Shown here: positions 22,113 through 35,524 of the stretch, in pieces
Layout: each line of letters begins with the position of its first letter
How positions within the stretch are numbered: the stretch's first letter is position 1
DNA from: Phytoseiulus persimilis
Lineage: Eukaryota; Arthropoda; Arachnida; Mesostigmata; Phytoseiidae
Assembly (NCBI GenBank): GCA_037576195.1
Contig: CM075102.1
Location: forward strand, 31,616,745-31,680,744
Length of the DNA: 64,000 nt
Direction: 5' to 3'
Position numbers and translations under genes: made by a program
The notes under the pieces: generated by a model
Told to the model about the DNA's origin: nothing
Seen by the model: the letters and a program-made list of their open reading frames with translations, nothing else
Database searches by the model: none

Positions 22113-25100
22113 CTGCAAAGAATAGAGAGAAAGAGAGAAAGGGGTTATAAAGACAGTAGTGGAAACAATTCGCTCTAGGTTAGACTACGCGGGAGCGTCA
22201 GAGTATCGCAAGCGCTCTGCGAAAGACTCAAGTATGACAGAGCAAAGTCAGGTGCAGCATCCGTTGTTCTGAGCCCAGCTCGGAATCCAAACGACATTCG
22301 ACGCTCGAACTCGCCTGGTCCCGGGGGAATCATTGTGCGCAGACTACTGCGTCTTCCAGATCCTGGCTTCAGGCAGCCCAAGGTCTGCAGGCCCAGAGTT
22401 CATAGGGCAGTTCCTATTTTCGAAACTTCACTGCCTCAGAACGAACACTTACAAAATGTGGCAAACTCGCGGTATTTTTCTAGAAATACGCCAAAACTCT
22501 CCGAGAACCCTCTCCGCCAGAGCTCAAATGTCACGAGCTCGTGAGAGTATTCGCATTATTCGGAGGTAGCTCGAATGTGGGATCTCCCGAGCCGGTCATG
22601 ATGAGTCCGGAGGAATTCGAACTCAATCTGGATTGGAAACACTCGGGCGTCTCACTCGGGCTCAATACTGGGACTTCGAGGGGTACTCGAGGGCATAAAT
22701 TTCGGTGGGAGAGGTTGGTTTTCGCATTCCAGGCGACTACCCGAGACTGACTGAGGGAAGCTCGCGGAACGAATGGAGGTGCTGATGTCAAGAATAGATT
22801 TCAAGGGAAGCAACAGCTAAGAGATATCACTCAACACTGCACCCGACGGCATAGAATACGCGCCGCAAGAAACATCGCAAGCGGGCACCGGAGTCGTGCG
22901 CAGGGCGAATTCGTTCGAGCCTGGAAGGAGCTCTAGCGCTCCCCATGTTGAATATGGTGTCAACTCGAAACCATGACGAGGAGACTCGGGATTCCCGGCT
23001 CGATGATTCCACTATGTTCGAAGCGCCAAGCCGGACGGATGACTCAACCCAGGAACTGGTTCCCGGACGCTGAGGATACTTTGTGTAGCGTCCTGAATCA
23101 CTTGATCGGTCTCCCTAAGCACCTGAAGACTTCTGTTCGAGTAAACAAGAGAGAATGTTGGCCACACAGAACAGGAAGTCGCTCACAACAGAGTTTCGAA
23201 AGGTTGAACATTTTCAGAATGTCGGGGGCCACTGGTGGAGAGAAAAGATATTGATCTCAGCTCTGAGTGGGAGGCCGAGAGACCTGAGCTGCTTGTATGG
23301 CCAGACGACCGCTGGAGTAAAAAAGCAAAATGAACTCTCTTGAACAGAATCTCGTCAGATGTATGACTTTCCGACACAAACTCAAACATTGTTGCACTCG
23401 ACGGACAGTGTTCAGACATCAGGCGTGACGAATCAGACCAGCACATAACGTCTCGCTCGGATGTTTCACCAGGAGATTGATGGCTTGTTTCATGCTTATG
23501 GAAAGATCATGCGCTGCCCTCCGTCCAGTAAACAATCCTTCCGTGTTTCGACCGCATGTTACCTTTGATCCGAATCAGGAACTTCTCTCGGTGTCACTGA
23601 TAACCATCGGACTCTTGCATCGGAAGGGCAGCGTACACGATTGGAGTGCGCAGCGAACAGAGACGTTGTTCGCCCCTGATCACTCCGATCGCTCGAGGGT
23701 TTCATGAGCAGTGGAGGTTCAAGCATCTGATTCCTGCAGATTAGAATTTCCGAAACCATTCGACACAGAGCTGCGGGAGCGTTCGAGGATGCTGGGACTG
23801 CCAGAGTCAATGGAAAGGCAGAAGGATCTGGATCTTAGTATAGCTATCCCTATCGGGCTGCCCAAGGGTTCCGCTGCTGGGAATCAAACTTTGGAACTCT
23901 CTTGGAACACGCGTGTTAACATCTGAACTAACGATTCTGTTCCGTCGGAACCACTTGCGCCCTGATTCCGACTTGTCACGAGTGAGTTTATTTGAACAGA
24001 GCTCCTAGAAATTCTCTGTGCATGAGTTCACCGCTACTCCGGCAGCACCAACGCTGGTGAGAGCGGCGAGTCCACTGCATGCTACTATGAATGTATCATT
24101 TGCTCAGCGTGATGTGCAGCTCCGATCTAATCTGGAATGAGACGGACGTCTCTTGCTCTGAAGCCCCATAAAATGCCCGAACGTGCAGCCAGCTTCGTAC
24201 ACCCTTACCAGGGATGATAATGGCGAGGGTCATAATCGTCCTCGCATACCCTCATGTCAACAGCCCTGTTAATTCAATCATACACTCGAAGAACAAAGAA
24301 GGCAAGCCGCATCAATGAGGAGATACGACTATCTGCTCGAAAAGCGAATTCGTCGGAGAAAAACGAGTTTCTATGAGCCTCGTTCAAACAACGAGCTCAT
24401 CACAATCGTTTCGCAGTTCATGCTGACTTCAACCTCAGCTCTACTTCCTGGCTTTGAATCGATCGAACCGAGAAGTCAGCGAAGCGGGAGGTTCGATGTG
24501 GAGATGTCTCCATTGAGCACCGCAACGGAGATGCATGGGGGAAAGTCGTCGATTTTGATGTTCCGACAACAGACTCTTGATGGACCCGACCAGAGAATCG
24601 TCAGGATGTGATCTCGAGGATAATGCTGGACCGCTTCGCTCAGCGTACTGGCGACCATATTGAAAAAAGTGTGTCCCAGCCGGGCGACAGCAACAGATCA
24701 AGCTGCAATGCTCGGCGCCAGAAGAGGACTCGGACTCTACTTGAGTTCCTTCGGTTCACGGAGACTTTGCATGCTAAATGTTCATTCACAGACTGGGCAG
24801 CAGCTACGACCATAACATAACAGAAGGACCTCAGGGATCTTCGCCGACCTCGGATTTGCTCACCTCATCGAGCGAGTGCACGGAAGGTAAGTGGAGAAGG
24901 GTGCACATTTCGAGTGAATCCGATCGGCAGCAACGCTGAGCAACAGACACGAGTAACGCAAACGGTAGAAGATGTATATCCTGCAGACGACGTCGCTCAC
25001 ATGACCATGTGTTAATGTGCGGTTTAGGTAGAGGTTCGTCTCCTAGCCAGAACAGCTAATAGAGAAGACCCTCCGGATGGTCAGAGCGCTCTGTGGAGAG

Positions 25101-27413
25101 AAGCTATATTTAGAATGCCTTGCTCATAGGAAAGAGCGCGCCGCCACCGCCACCAGAAGCCGGTCGGCGGCCTGCTGCTGGAATAAGAGAGGCTCTGCCG
25201 GAAGGAGCCTTCTTTCCGACCGTGGTGGTAACTTTCGCAGCCGTTGCTGGTGGCGGATGTTTCCCTTGGACTGACCCCTCTGACAAGTGTTCCCCGGTTC
25301 ATACTGCTCCCTGCAGTGTGGTCCGCCTACTCGCTCAGCTCAGTTGGTCGAATATTCAGGGTCAGTTTGGCAACCACAACCTCGACAAAGCTTTTATATC
25401 ACAACCGTTTCTGCCTCACCTTCGTCGACGGACATCGAGGGTGTGGGCTTGTGGGATGCTGAGAGTGCACCGGTTTCATTGCAATGTATCTGGTCAACGA
25501 GACAAGGAGGTGATGTGAGTAAGGACCTCTCGACGTCTTGCTGCAACATGTTCCATGCACATAACGGCCACTCGGAAAAATAGTTTGCATTCGGTGGGGC
25601 CCGATTTGGAGAGAACGTTCGGGCAAGATTTGCAGTGGAGCACACCCAGTTGTGGATCTTTCCATTCCTTTGCAGCTTCTTGGGGAGTCCTCTCAACTTG
25701 CAGAGCGCCAAGTCCTCTACAATTCTTTTCATCTCCATCTTCAAATCCAGCAGACTAGAGCTCCTCCTCGGAGGTTGTTGACTGGAAGGATGAGAAGGTC
25801 GGCGCCAGGATTCCATACCAAAAGCCAGATGGGCGGCCTCATCCAAGGGATTCGCGGGAAAATTGGAGTCTGTCCTCAGACTCAAAACTGTTCAGTGAAT
25901 ACTCCTCACATGATTCACACCACTGTCACTTATCCACCTTGCGGCGTTTGATGATGGCATGTCCAACATGCTCCGATGAACCGGGTCTCCGCTTCATCGC
26001 AGCGCGCTCCATAAAGCAATATACGACAGCCCCGGACAATGGAGCTATAAAAAAAAAACTTGTAACCCGTCAATCCACAATAACACCCGAAGAAACTTCG
26101 CTTCCATAAATACGATATCCGCCCCTGAGAGCCTTATCTTGAAGTCGCGGCGGTAACTCGGAGCTCATGAGGAAACCTTGAAGTTCCGAATCGGACGCTC
26201 TCGGGAAATATCAAATCTCGCTCGGCAGATGGCGTTCCATTTCATGAAAAGTTGTGGAAGCCCCAAGATGATCCCCCGGTTTGGATGTTCTAGATTCCTT
26301 TCGGCTGCGACATCCGTGGGTGCACAGTGGTCATGGGCCGCGACCTACTCCTCGAGATTCTCGGAGCTCTCTCCCCATACTTCGCTTCCCGTTTCAAATC
26401 GGAACCCGAGCATGCTCCCGAAACCGGCAGTGCAAGAGAAGCCAGTCCGGGGACAGCCTGGGTCCGATGATGATCAGCGATACCTTCAGTATACATTAGC
26501 GTAGCCAGCTCCTTTTTTACGAGAGTTGCCGCTGCTACTGGATTAGGCAGGGGGGGGGGAACGGAACCTCCGCAGGGCTGTGAGGTTCCTCTCACAAGAG
26601 GCTGTTGACACAGGAAATACGAGAGCTGTTTCGGAATACAGGACGAGCTCTCCCTCCAGACCTCTACCATCGGCAGCAGATATCCGAAAGACTCGATTCT
26701 GTGCTGGATTCGGTTGGAATCTATTCGTGCTCGGATCCGGAGGTTCGTTTTCCCCCGGCGAGACACCATGACTTCTCTCCTTATCCAATAAGCTGCTTAT
26801 CGTCGTCTCACCGCGAATTCCGTATGTTGAGATGCCGGAACAAGGTAGGAGACACATTTTAGGAAGGTTAAAACTATGGGGAGGACGACGGATTTGACGA
26901 GTTTTGGAATCGCTTGCAATTTTTAGAGTAAATGAGATAGCTTCGATCTGTTTTCTTGCGAATGACCGGTTCCCTCTTGCGCATCGAACTCGATCCCCAC
27001 TGGTCCGACCCGATGAAAATTGAAGTTTCCCCGATAGCTTCTAGGGAGACCTCGGAAGAGAATGGGTCTTTTTCAAGACCATCTCCTGAACGCAATTTTC
27101 TCCATCGATCACTCTTTGATTTTTGGGGGAAAGTTCAAGAATCGACAAAATTGTGGCCGAAACAGAAACGGGCCCGAGAATTCCCGGCGAGAGATTACCA
27201 CTCTGTATTCTCTACCCCTTTCGCGGGCTTCGCAACGGCGAAGTATAAATGAAAATGGAAAAGCGCTCGAGCAACTTCATCGTCTCCGGAAACAAGCAGG
27301 CGGACCTCTGACAACTAAGCAGCCGTAAGCATCTTCGCATTCTGAATCGAGAGCCTCTAGGTGTCAATACGATTGTCCGTATCTGTCGTGATCGAGGCGT
27401 CTCCCTCAAGTGG
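22113..27413. other. unresolved region, possible further minus-strand exons
   Basis: Several minus-strand stretches have coding-like composition but no family match. These are about 22.20-22.33 kb (MIPPGPGEFERRMSFGFRAG), 22.55-22.76 kb (Ser/Pro-rich), 23.18-23.33 kb (Ser-rich) and 25.10-25.30 kb (KKAPSGRASLIPAAGRRPAS, ending at a stop). The last echoes the KKAPSPP motif of the CAP-Gly gene. I could not join them by phase. Plus-strand frames in the same area overlap them and are unconvincing. Confidence 0.3.
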
Positions 27414-27722
27414 GTGCTTGTGTGTTTTTATTCGAACTCTTCTACCAGAGTTGCACCTGAATGGTTCGCCTTTCTGAAGACCGCCTCCCGAGCCACGCGC
27501 CTTCTTTCCTCTGTCAGATGTTCAATCTCTCTGAGATGTGTTCGTGTAATAACCATCGTCGAACGGCAGTACTGCCACAGCGCCAGTGAGGCAGCGTTTG
27601 AGAAAACGACGCCCGCGAATCAGCTTTGCGCCCAAAAACCAGAGTTCCTCTCCGCGGTCTCGATTCGGAGATCACAGCTCCCGGATTGGAGTCTTTGGGA
27701 AGAACGTCATGGCGGAAGAGCT

Positions 27723-30700
27723 ATGTATCGTATTGGCCGTCGCCTGTTTCCTCCAGCCGCTATGACTATGCACCGAGCTCTCGTGACATCGGTTATTTTT
27801 GTGACACTCATTGTGGTAGCTCGTGCGAAGCCGCGATTCCCTTCCACAATCAATATCGGTGAGTCCGAAGTTGTCGCTTTCCACGAGTGGGTTGTTATTG
27901 CCTCGGACTAGGAACTCGTATGGGGAGCGTGGGGGTCGGTCCCGTTTAGGCCATTTTCAAACCAATGAGAAATCAGCGGGAACACGGTACTGAGTCCTAG
28001 CAAGAACTGTATTTTCCCCCCTGGGTTCGCCGGGTATAGCGAGGTGGTGAGATGTCCCATCATATTCCCACCATCGATGAGCTCATTCAGAGAGCCAAAG
28101 CAGTGCTTCACAGAGCTGAAGCCGGTGTGTTTCGAGCGCGTAGGATCGCTTCCTAAAAATAACACTTCGCCACCATCGGCATCATCGTTGTCGTCATCAT
28201 TGACATCGCATGGCCACGCTCGGAGCACCAGGAATCCGATTCCTCTTCGTTCTCGATGACCTCCGTTCATGCAAAGATTTCGAAAACATATTAACTTAGC
28301 GAACTTCGGCGTTCATCCAGGCTGCAATTTAGAGCCTTCGCGGGCGCCACGACATTCGATTCGATGATGCATTCTGTGATTCTGAGATTGAGTAGAAGAT
28401 TCGAAACGCGTCACGCGTGCTGGCCCACGAACCGGGATCGGCAAATCGGCTACAAGAAACGGTTGCTGCGAATCCCCAGACTGGGAACTTTCCCGGTGCG
28501 CTGTGAGCTTTCGCCATTCTGGGCTCACTGTTTTCCGTTATCGCAACCCTGGAAAGCATCACATCGAGCTTTCAGAGGCTTGGTCTCCGACAGGAAGAGT
28601 TCGCAACTCTGCAGGTCGAGCGAGCGAACGTTTTTTGCTCAAAGTTTCGCTCGTAGGCGGGCAACATATGACCTCGACGAGTGGTTCATCTTTGAAATGG
28701 GGAAATGAGTTCATCAGAGACATTTTACGAATCGCTGCTCGCTCTTTCTTCTACGTGAGCTGTTGTTTTGACGAAACCGAGGATTGCTCCTTCTAGATGA
28801 GGGTCCGATTCAAAACTGTCTCGAGTAAGTACTTGCTTCTACCAGAGTTTGCATCCATCTTTCAGCTGTTTGCCTCCATGAAAACTTCGTTCGGTATGCC
28901 GCATTCGAGAGGAGCTCACGAATGAGTTCGTCGATCCTGAGATGCGAACAGTCACGCTCGTAAGCGTGGAAGTCGTCACTGCTCAGGTGGATGCTATGGA
29001 TGCTCTCAGCATCCAACCACATGATATGATAAACTTCAGCAAAGATGTCGACTGGCTGCCCGGGCAGTCAGCGAGCCCGACTGAGAGGCTATCAGCGATG
29101 TTGCGCTCGTCTGTCTTCATAGGCCGTATATCGTCTAGATGCCGGCCGTGAACTGGGCTCGGAAGCTTTTGATGAGCGTCTCAACCCAAATACAAGAACT
29201 CTTCGCGTAGCTCAGAGCACACGAATCTGTTGATCGGAGGTTTTGAGCGCCCTTATTCCAGCCCAGAAAGAAACCTTCACCAGATAGGTCGGAGACGACA
29301 CCGGGGCTCTTTCTGGGGAGACGAAAGAGCTCTCCCAGTCCTTCCTCCGAATCTCCAGTCTTCGTCCTGATAAGAACGCTCAAGTCAACTTCGTGTCAGC
29401 CCGAGAAGGTTGACGAGAGGGGAGCCATGGGATGGGGACCGAGCCGTCGAAACTTCCAGATATGCTTGGAATCAGCTGACCGATCAACAGAATCGCTGTA
29501 TTTTTCAGGCGGAATTTTCGAATCGGGAAGCGATGCCCTGAGTCGAGCTTTCGACTTCGCTCTGAGCCGTAGCTTCCTCAGATCTCGAAATCCTCTTGAA
29601 AGAAGCCTCCTGAATGGTGTCAAAGAGACCGTGCGTGACGCGAGGTGGAGTCATTCCACCTACAAAGCTGGTGAGCTCTGCAGCTACATTCAGAGTCAAG
29701 GGCTTGGAGTGTCCCGATTTCGAGAGTGCTGTTGGCGTGCGAAAAATGACAGACATTCGGATTCCGGCAGCTTGTCGCATGCTTCCTCAAGGGTTGTCAG
29801 CCATCATCGGGCCCACCAAGGCTGGGAGCGGACCGCTGCTCGCTTCGATGTGCTCGTCTTATAACCTCCCATTCATCGCCGTCGGCCCTGAGCTGACGCT
29901 GCCTATAGAGCCCGGCGGAGTCCCCAAGCGTATCAACCTCCACCCGGCGACCGATGTTCTCAGCAAGGCGTTCTTCGACGTGGCGAATATGACCGACTGG
30001 AAGACGATATCTGTCATATACGATAGCGAAGACTGTGAGTTATTGACATGACAGCTCAGTTGATGTAGTTTGGGCTCCTATTCACGAATGCAAACCAAAG
30101 AAACTTCACCCAGTTATTCTCGCCGTCGACCAGCATTGATCCGGCTAGCATACCTCCTCCGAGAAGCCGCCTCCGTCACCTATCTACATTTCGTTGCGGA
30201 TTACAACTCTCCAGTAACGCTGTTCAAACGGATTTTCCATCTAAAAGATAATAATATCATCATCGACGTCGCCACTCCGCTCATACCTGTATTATTTGAA
30301 GCTGCTCGCGACGCTGGCATGATGAGCGAGTACTACAATTTTGTTTTGACGTCCTTGGTGAGCACCGTTCTCGCGCAAAAATGGATGAGATGCGAATTGG
30401 ATTCAAGGTGCAGATGTGGTAAGCGCGGTTTTGATCCGAGCGGAGCTGAGACGGGATCCCGTATCTTTTTCAGGACCTACACACGTTGGACCTGAGTCCA
30501 TACTACCTGATGAGAGCGAATATTTCATTCGTGAAGCTGATCGATCTCAACAATAGAGAAAACAATCAACTATCATTGGAGTTCAGGAAATTCCAACTTT
30601 CTGACGGAATCCGGGACAACCTCGAGCTGACGGTGAGTCGGCACTGCTCCGAAAAATCACCCTCTCGGCTTGTCAGAAAGTTCAACCCCTCCAATGGCAA

Positions 30701-33700
30701 ACGCTGACTGCACATTCGACTTTCCCAACGCGACAGACAGAGCAAGCGCTGGTCGTGGATTCGGTGTCGTTTGCGGTTCGAACACTCCAGGAAATGTCTT
30801 TGAATCACAACATCGAAGGACCTGATTTCGACTGCAACTTCGGAGGGAGATGGAGACTCGGCTTCAATATCACAGAACGGATGCTCAGGGTGAAGACATG
30901 AATTCAGTTCCATAACGACATGGCTTCATCGAACCAGGCATTCCGCTGAGTAACATTGTCGTCGCTTCCAGAGTTCGTTCCGCGGGCTCACTGGGGTGAG
31001 CACTCTAAGCGATAGCGGACTGCGTACGTCTTTCCAGCTGGATGTTATGAGAATCTTGTCGACAGGGCCGACCAAGGTACACGAAAACATTGACTTAATC
31101 GTCTTTCTAACCCTGCTTTAACGAAGTCAAAAATCAAATCGCGTGTTTTCAGGTCGCCCTCTGGGACACGGAGAGTGGCATTCGAGTCCAATCCTCGTAT
31201 CCCGAAAACGTCAAAAAAGAGCTCGAAAACCTCATGGCGTCCAAGGTGTTCAATGTCACGACAATTCTGGTGAGTTTCCGCATGCTTTTGGGGTTCGAGC
31301 TTCTTGTTGCGAGAATGAAATTGGATCCGCATTGACAATCGACTTCTGAAACCACGTCCCCAGAATGCACCCTACACGATGTTGAAGAAAGATCATGCCA
31401 GTCGCACAGGGAACGATAGATTCGAAGGGTTCTGTATGGAGCTGATGCAGACGCTCTCGGAGAAAGTTGGATTCAAGTACAGCATACAGCTCGTGAAGGA
31501 TAACAGCTACGGGAACAGACAACCGGACGGCTCATTCAACGGAATGATCAGGGAGATCATAAACATGGTTAGAGTTCGAGTCTCAATCGCCGAAACCGAA
31601 GAATATCCCGATAGTTCTTCGCGGAATTCTCTCCTGGAATACACACGCAGGGGCTCCCCTCCCGAAGCATGTCAAACTGCAGGAATCTTACCCAGAATCA
31701 ATTCAGCCACAATCGAAAACGAAGTTTTGGCGCGCTAAACTGGCCTTAGAGAGCCATGAACAATAATTCTCGGCAGAACAATTATACATTGGATCCATTG
31801 AAACTTAGAATGACTCACGACTTTGACAACTCGATTAGCACCTCCGAGTACATCCGACAGGATGGCGAGAGGTGCTTCGCGCGGTCAGGCATAGACTGGG
31901 TGAAGGGAGGTGACCGATATTTCAATGAGAGAATACAAGAATCTTCCACGGAGTCTTCAGGTCAGAGAAGGTCGGAACTCAACTGAATATCGCTCTGCAG
32001 GAAGCTGATATGGCCATTGTAGATTTGTCCATAACAGCGGAACGGATGGAGGTAGTGGACTTCACGCAACCGTTCCTTGGCACAGGAATCTCGATACTGT
32101 TCAGGAAGCAGCAGCAACAAGCGGATGTTTCCTATTTCCTCTTCATGAAACCTTTCTCACTCGAAGTATGGATCTGTACTCTGACAGTGTTCATGGGTTA
32201 GTGATTCTCAACCTAAACTCGATGTGAGGGTGCGAGATCTTCTTTGAATTCCTTTCACCCTCCGGAAAACCTATACCTTGCGAGCCCTGGAGCCAACAGA
32301 ACTGTAACTGGGGCCAGGGAGACAAGCAATCCATTCGACCTGGGAGCAAAAATTTGCCTATTTTCCCGACCTCAGCCAGAGTTTCCCGCTGCAGGAACGA
32401 CGGTTTTCTACTACGTCACCGCAAGTATCAGTCCCTATGAAAACTACGCCGTCGCTACAGATGTTGAGCTCAAGGACTATCCGAGGATGGTTCTGGATCG
32501 AGAAATGAAGATTGCCAGTCGATTCTGGTTCGCTATAGGCTCCATCATGCAGCAGGGTTCTGATCTCAATCCCATGTGCGTTCCTGTCGCCACAACTACC
32601 TTTTCGATAATCCAACTTCCATGTATAGCTTAAATACTGATGAGTTCCGATTCGACCTCTCCGTAGGTCTCTGTCGTGTCGAACGGTGGCCTCAGTCTGG
32701 TGGTTTTTCACCTTGATCGTTGTGTCATCATACACGGCCAACCTTGCCGCGACGCTGACCGCTGAGCGAATGGTGTCTCAAATCGATTCTGCGGACGATC
32801 TGGCGCGTCAGTCAGAGATCGAATACGGTTGTCTCGCTTCTGGGTCATCTAGGAAGTTCTTCGAGGTAAAACTGCGATTCTTTAACTCGTTGTATTTTTT
32901 AAAACTCAATTTACTCGGTAAAAGCACTCTCGAAATGCTCACGATTCATTTCAGCAAGCCACAAACAAAATTTACCAGCAGCTCTCGGATCACATGGCGA
33001 GAGCGAAACCTACCGTTTACGCGAAGACGAACGATGAGGCTATTCGGAGAGTCCTCGGCGGAAACTATGCGTATTTCATGGAAGCCACAACGATAGAGTA
33101 CTTGAAGGAGAGAGATTGTAGATTAACGAAAGTCGGCGGTCTCCTAGACAGCAAAGTAGGTTCTCAGCACGTCACGACCGATCGGAAGCACAACCAAATC
33201 TATGTGGAAGTTTCACGATTATCCATTACCAGCCGGCCTTTGGCCGACTGGAGTCGGCCGCGCTGCGCGCGGTTGGACGGCGTTCCCTGCCATCGAGGCA
33301 CTTTTCTCTCCCTTCACTGGGTCAGCATTCTGATTTTGAGAAATATGGTCAGATTGACCCCGGAATCACCCCTCCAGAGTTGGAAAGTAATGCTCAGATT
33401 GGTCTCGGAATCACCCCTCCAGAGTTGGAAAGTAATGCTCAGATTGGTCTCGGAATCACCCCTCCAGAGTTGGAAAGTAATGCTCAGATTGGTCTCGGAA
33501 TCACCCCTCCAGAGTTGGAAAGTAATGCTCAGATTGGTCTCGGAATCACCCCTCCAGAGTTGGAAAGTAATGCTCAGATTGGTCTCGGAATCACCCCTCC
33601 AGAGTTGGAAAGTAATGCTCAGATTGGTCTCGGAATCACCCCTCCAGAGTTGGAAAGTAATGCTCAGATTGGTCTCGGAATCACCCCTCCAGAGTTGGAA

Positions 33701-34904
33701 AGTAATGCTCAGATTGGTCTCGGAATCACCCCTCCAGAGTTGGAAAGTAATGCTCAGATTGGTCTCGGAATCACCCCTCCAGAGTTGGAAAGTAATGCTC
33801 AGATTGGTCTCGAAATCACCCCTCCAGAGTTGGAAAGTAATGCTCAGATTGGTCTCGCAATCACCCCTCCAGAGTTGGGAAGTAATGCTCAGATTGGTCT
33901 CGGAATCACCCCTCCAGAGTTGGGAAGTAATGCTCAGATTGGTCTCGGAATCACCCCTCCAGAGTTGAAAAGTAATGGTCAGATCGGTTCCGGAATCACC
34001 CCTCCAGAGTTGGGAAGTAATGCTCAGATTGGTCTCGGAATCACCCCTCCAGAGTTGAAAAGTAATGGTCAGATCGGTTCCGGAATCACCCCTCCACGTT
34101 TTGAAAAGTATGGTCAGATTGGTTCTAGAATCACCCCTCCACGTTTTGGAAAGTATGGTCAGATTGGTTCTAGAATCACCCCTCCAGCTTCTGAAAAGTA
34201 TAGTCAGACTCGTACCGGAATCACCTCTCCAGACTCGGGAGAGTATGTTCAGATTGGTCCCAGAATCACCTTCATGTCTTTCAGAAAAAGTGCGGACAAA
34301 CTGACAGACAAACTGACAAACTGACAGACTAAGCCGATTATATATAGTAAGGATGCCACTTTCACATCATATTTTCAACAGGGATACGGAATAGCCACTC
34401 CGATGGGATCTCCACTTCGGAAGCTGCTGTCAGAAGAGATTTTGAAGCTCGCCGAAACCGACTACTTCATCGGGCTCAAACAGAAGTGGTGGAGAGCTGA
34501 GAAACCGTGTCCCGTGGTCACTCCTCCGTCAGAGGAGATGGGTATGACAGAGCTCGTCGGAGTGTTCCTCGTCTTACTCTTCGGCTGCCTTGTTGGGATC
34601 ATCATGATGTTTGGGGAGTTCTTATGGGAAGCTACTTATATACCGTTTGGAGAGAGGGTACGTTTCCTTTGTGGAATCATAAATATTTCACGTCCCTCCC
34701 GGAATATTCGTCGGAATCACTCCATCCTGCTCTTTCCAGTCATTGCTCGTTCTCGAACTATGGTGGGCCTTCAGGTTCGCGTTGTGGGGTGCGGAGAAGA
34801 GACCACGACCGGAAGGCATGGAGAGGTACTTTGTCTCCTCTCGGCCTTCGAAGGAGACTCCGAAGTTAGCGTTGGATTATCCCCTTGCAGATACTGAACT
34901 ATGA
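27723..34904 (+). CDS. ionotropic glutamate receptor, kainate type
   Basis: Fifteen exons join in phase into 924 residues: 27723-27858, 29509-29616, 29684-30034, 30134-30357, 30474-30632, 30737-30889, 30972-31076, 31153-31269, 31364-31567, 32001-32196, 32395-32575, 32667-32865, 32955-33155, 34382-34657, 34740-34904. A signal peptide ([19 protein letters not shown]) leads to an amino-terminal domain ([27 protein letters not shown]). The ligand-binding lobes keep Arg ~534 ([12 protein letters not shown]) and Glu ~754 ([10 protein letters not shown]). The pore loop reads [11 protein letters not shown] with Gln at the Q/R site (~637); M3 reads [11 protein letters not shown] and M4 is ~835-858. 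These are the hallmarks of glutamate-gated cation channels, closest to kainate receptors. The frame is open upstream to 27414; the start was chosen for the signal peptide, and Met at 27762 is an alternative. Confidence 0.95.
33243..33274. repeat. GC-rich short inverted repeats before the minisatellite
   Basis: GCCGACT-GG-AGTCGGC forms a perfect 7-bp stem (33243-33258). It is followed by CGCGCTGCGCGCGG, in otherwise ordinary intron sequence 90 bp ahead of the tandem array. Confidence 0.5.
33362..34261 (+). repeat. 45-bp minisatellite, 20 tandem units
   Basis: The unit begins GGAATCACCCCTCCAGAGTT and repeats exactly every 45 bp for 20 units, followed by a decayed unit. The first ten or so copies are almost identical; those after about 34.08 kb diverge, so the array has been homogenised from its 5' side. 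It lies in the penultimate intron of the glutamate receptor gene. Because 45 is a multiple of three and the unit lacks stops in two frames, it creates two long open frames with a 15-residue period; these are probably not genes. Confidence 0.95.
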
Positions 34905-35327
34905 CTCAAGAATCATTGTACATGAGTATACAGGCGACGTAGTGAAAGATTCGGAATCCACGTCGCATCCACTTCCCGAACTCAGTCGCATCAACGTGGC
35001 TCCCGACTCCACCTGACATTTTGTAGATAATCCTATGAGCATCAAAACCTTTTTGGATAACGGCCACACCGCCCCATCCTGTTTAAATCGATGAATACAG
35101 AACAGTTGGCGGAGAAGGCGCACTCTACTTCACGAGCAAACATCAGGAAACAAATGGGCCCGTCTATGACCGGGCATGGAGGATTTAACATTCTTGCTCA
35201 ACGATGCGAACTTCGCGGGACATCAGATCCCCGTTGCAGGTCCCAAACGTAGATCGCGCGTTTCCTAATCATTCACGAAGTCCAGAAGATATAAGGAACA
35301 TCGCCTTTTTATTCGTCGTGTGTACAA

Positions 35328-35333
35328 AATAAA
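35328..35333 (+). terminator. poly(A) signal of the glutamate receptor gene
   Basis: AATAAA lies about 425 bp past the receptor stop on the same strand. The intervening 3' UTR holds nothing else recognisable. Confidence 0.5.
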
Positions 35334-35524
35334 AACCGACTCATCCTACTGAGATGCCATTCTGGGTACTGTTTCGCAGGAAAAACGCTTGTGGCTGCAG
35401 TTATGTTCAGTCGAGTGTTCCAGAGCAATGCAGTTTCCGACTCGTTCCGTCAACGTCCGCTTTATGCAACGTGCGAGGCATATGGAGCGATTGGGTTCGG
35501 GAAAGCTCTGGCAGGAGTACCCAC

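Noticed and set aside
27908..28270. 120-codon minus-strand frame in the first receptor intron as a nested gene
   Set aside because: An Asp-rich run comes from a simple CATCGT-type repeat; no splice or poly(A) evidence and no family resemblance.
33380..34324. 314-codon repeat-rich open frame as a gene
   Set aside because: It is made almost entirely of the 45-bp minisatellite, in a frame unrelated to the receptor exon, inside an intron. No start context or splice signals support it.
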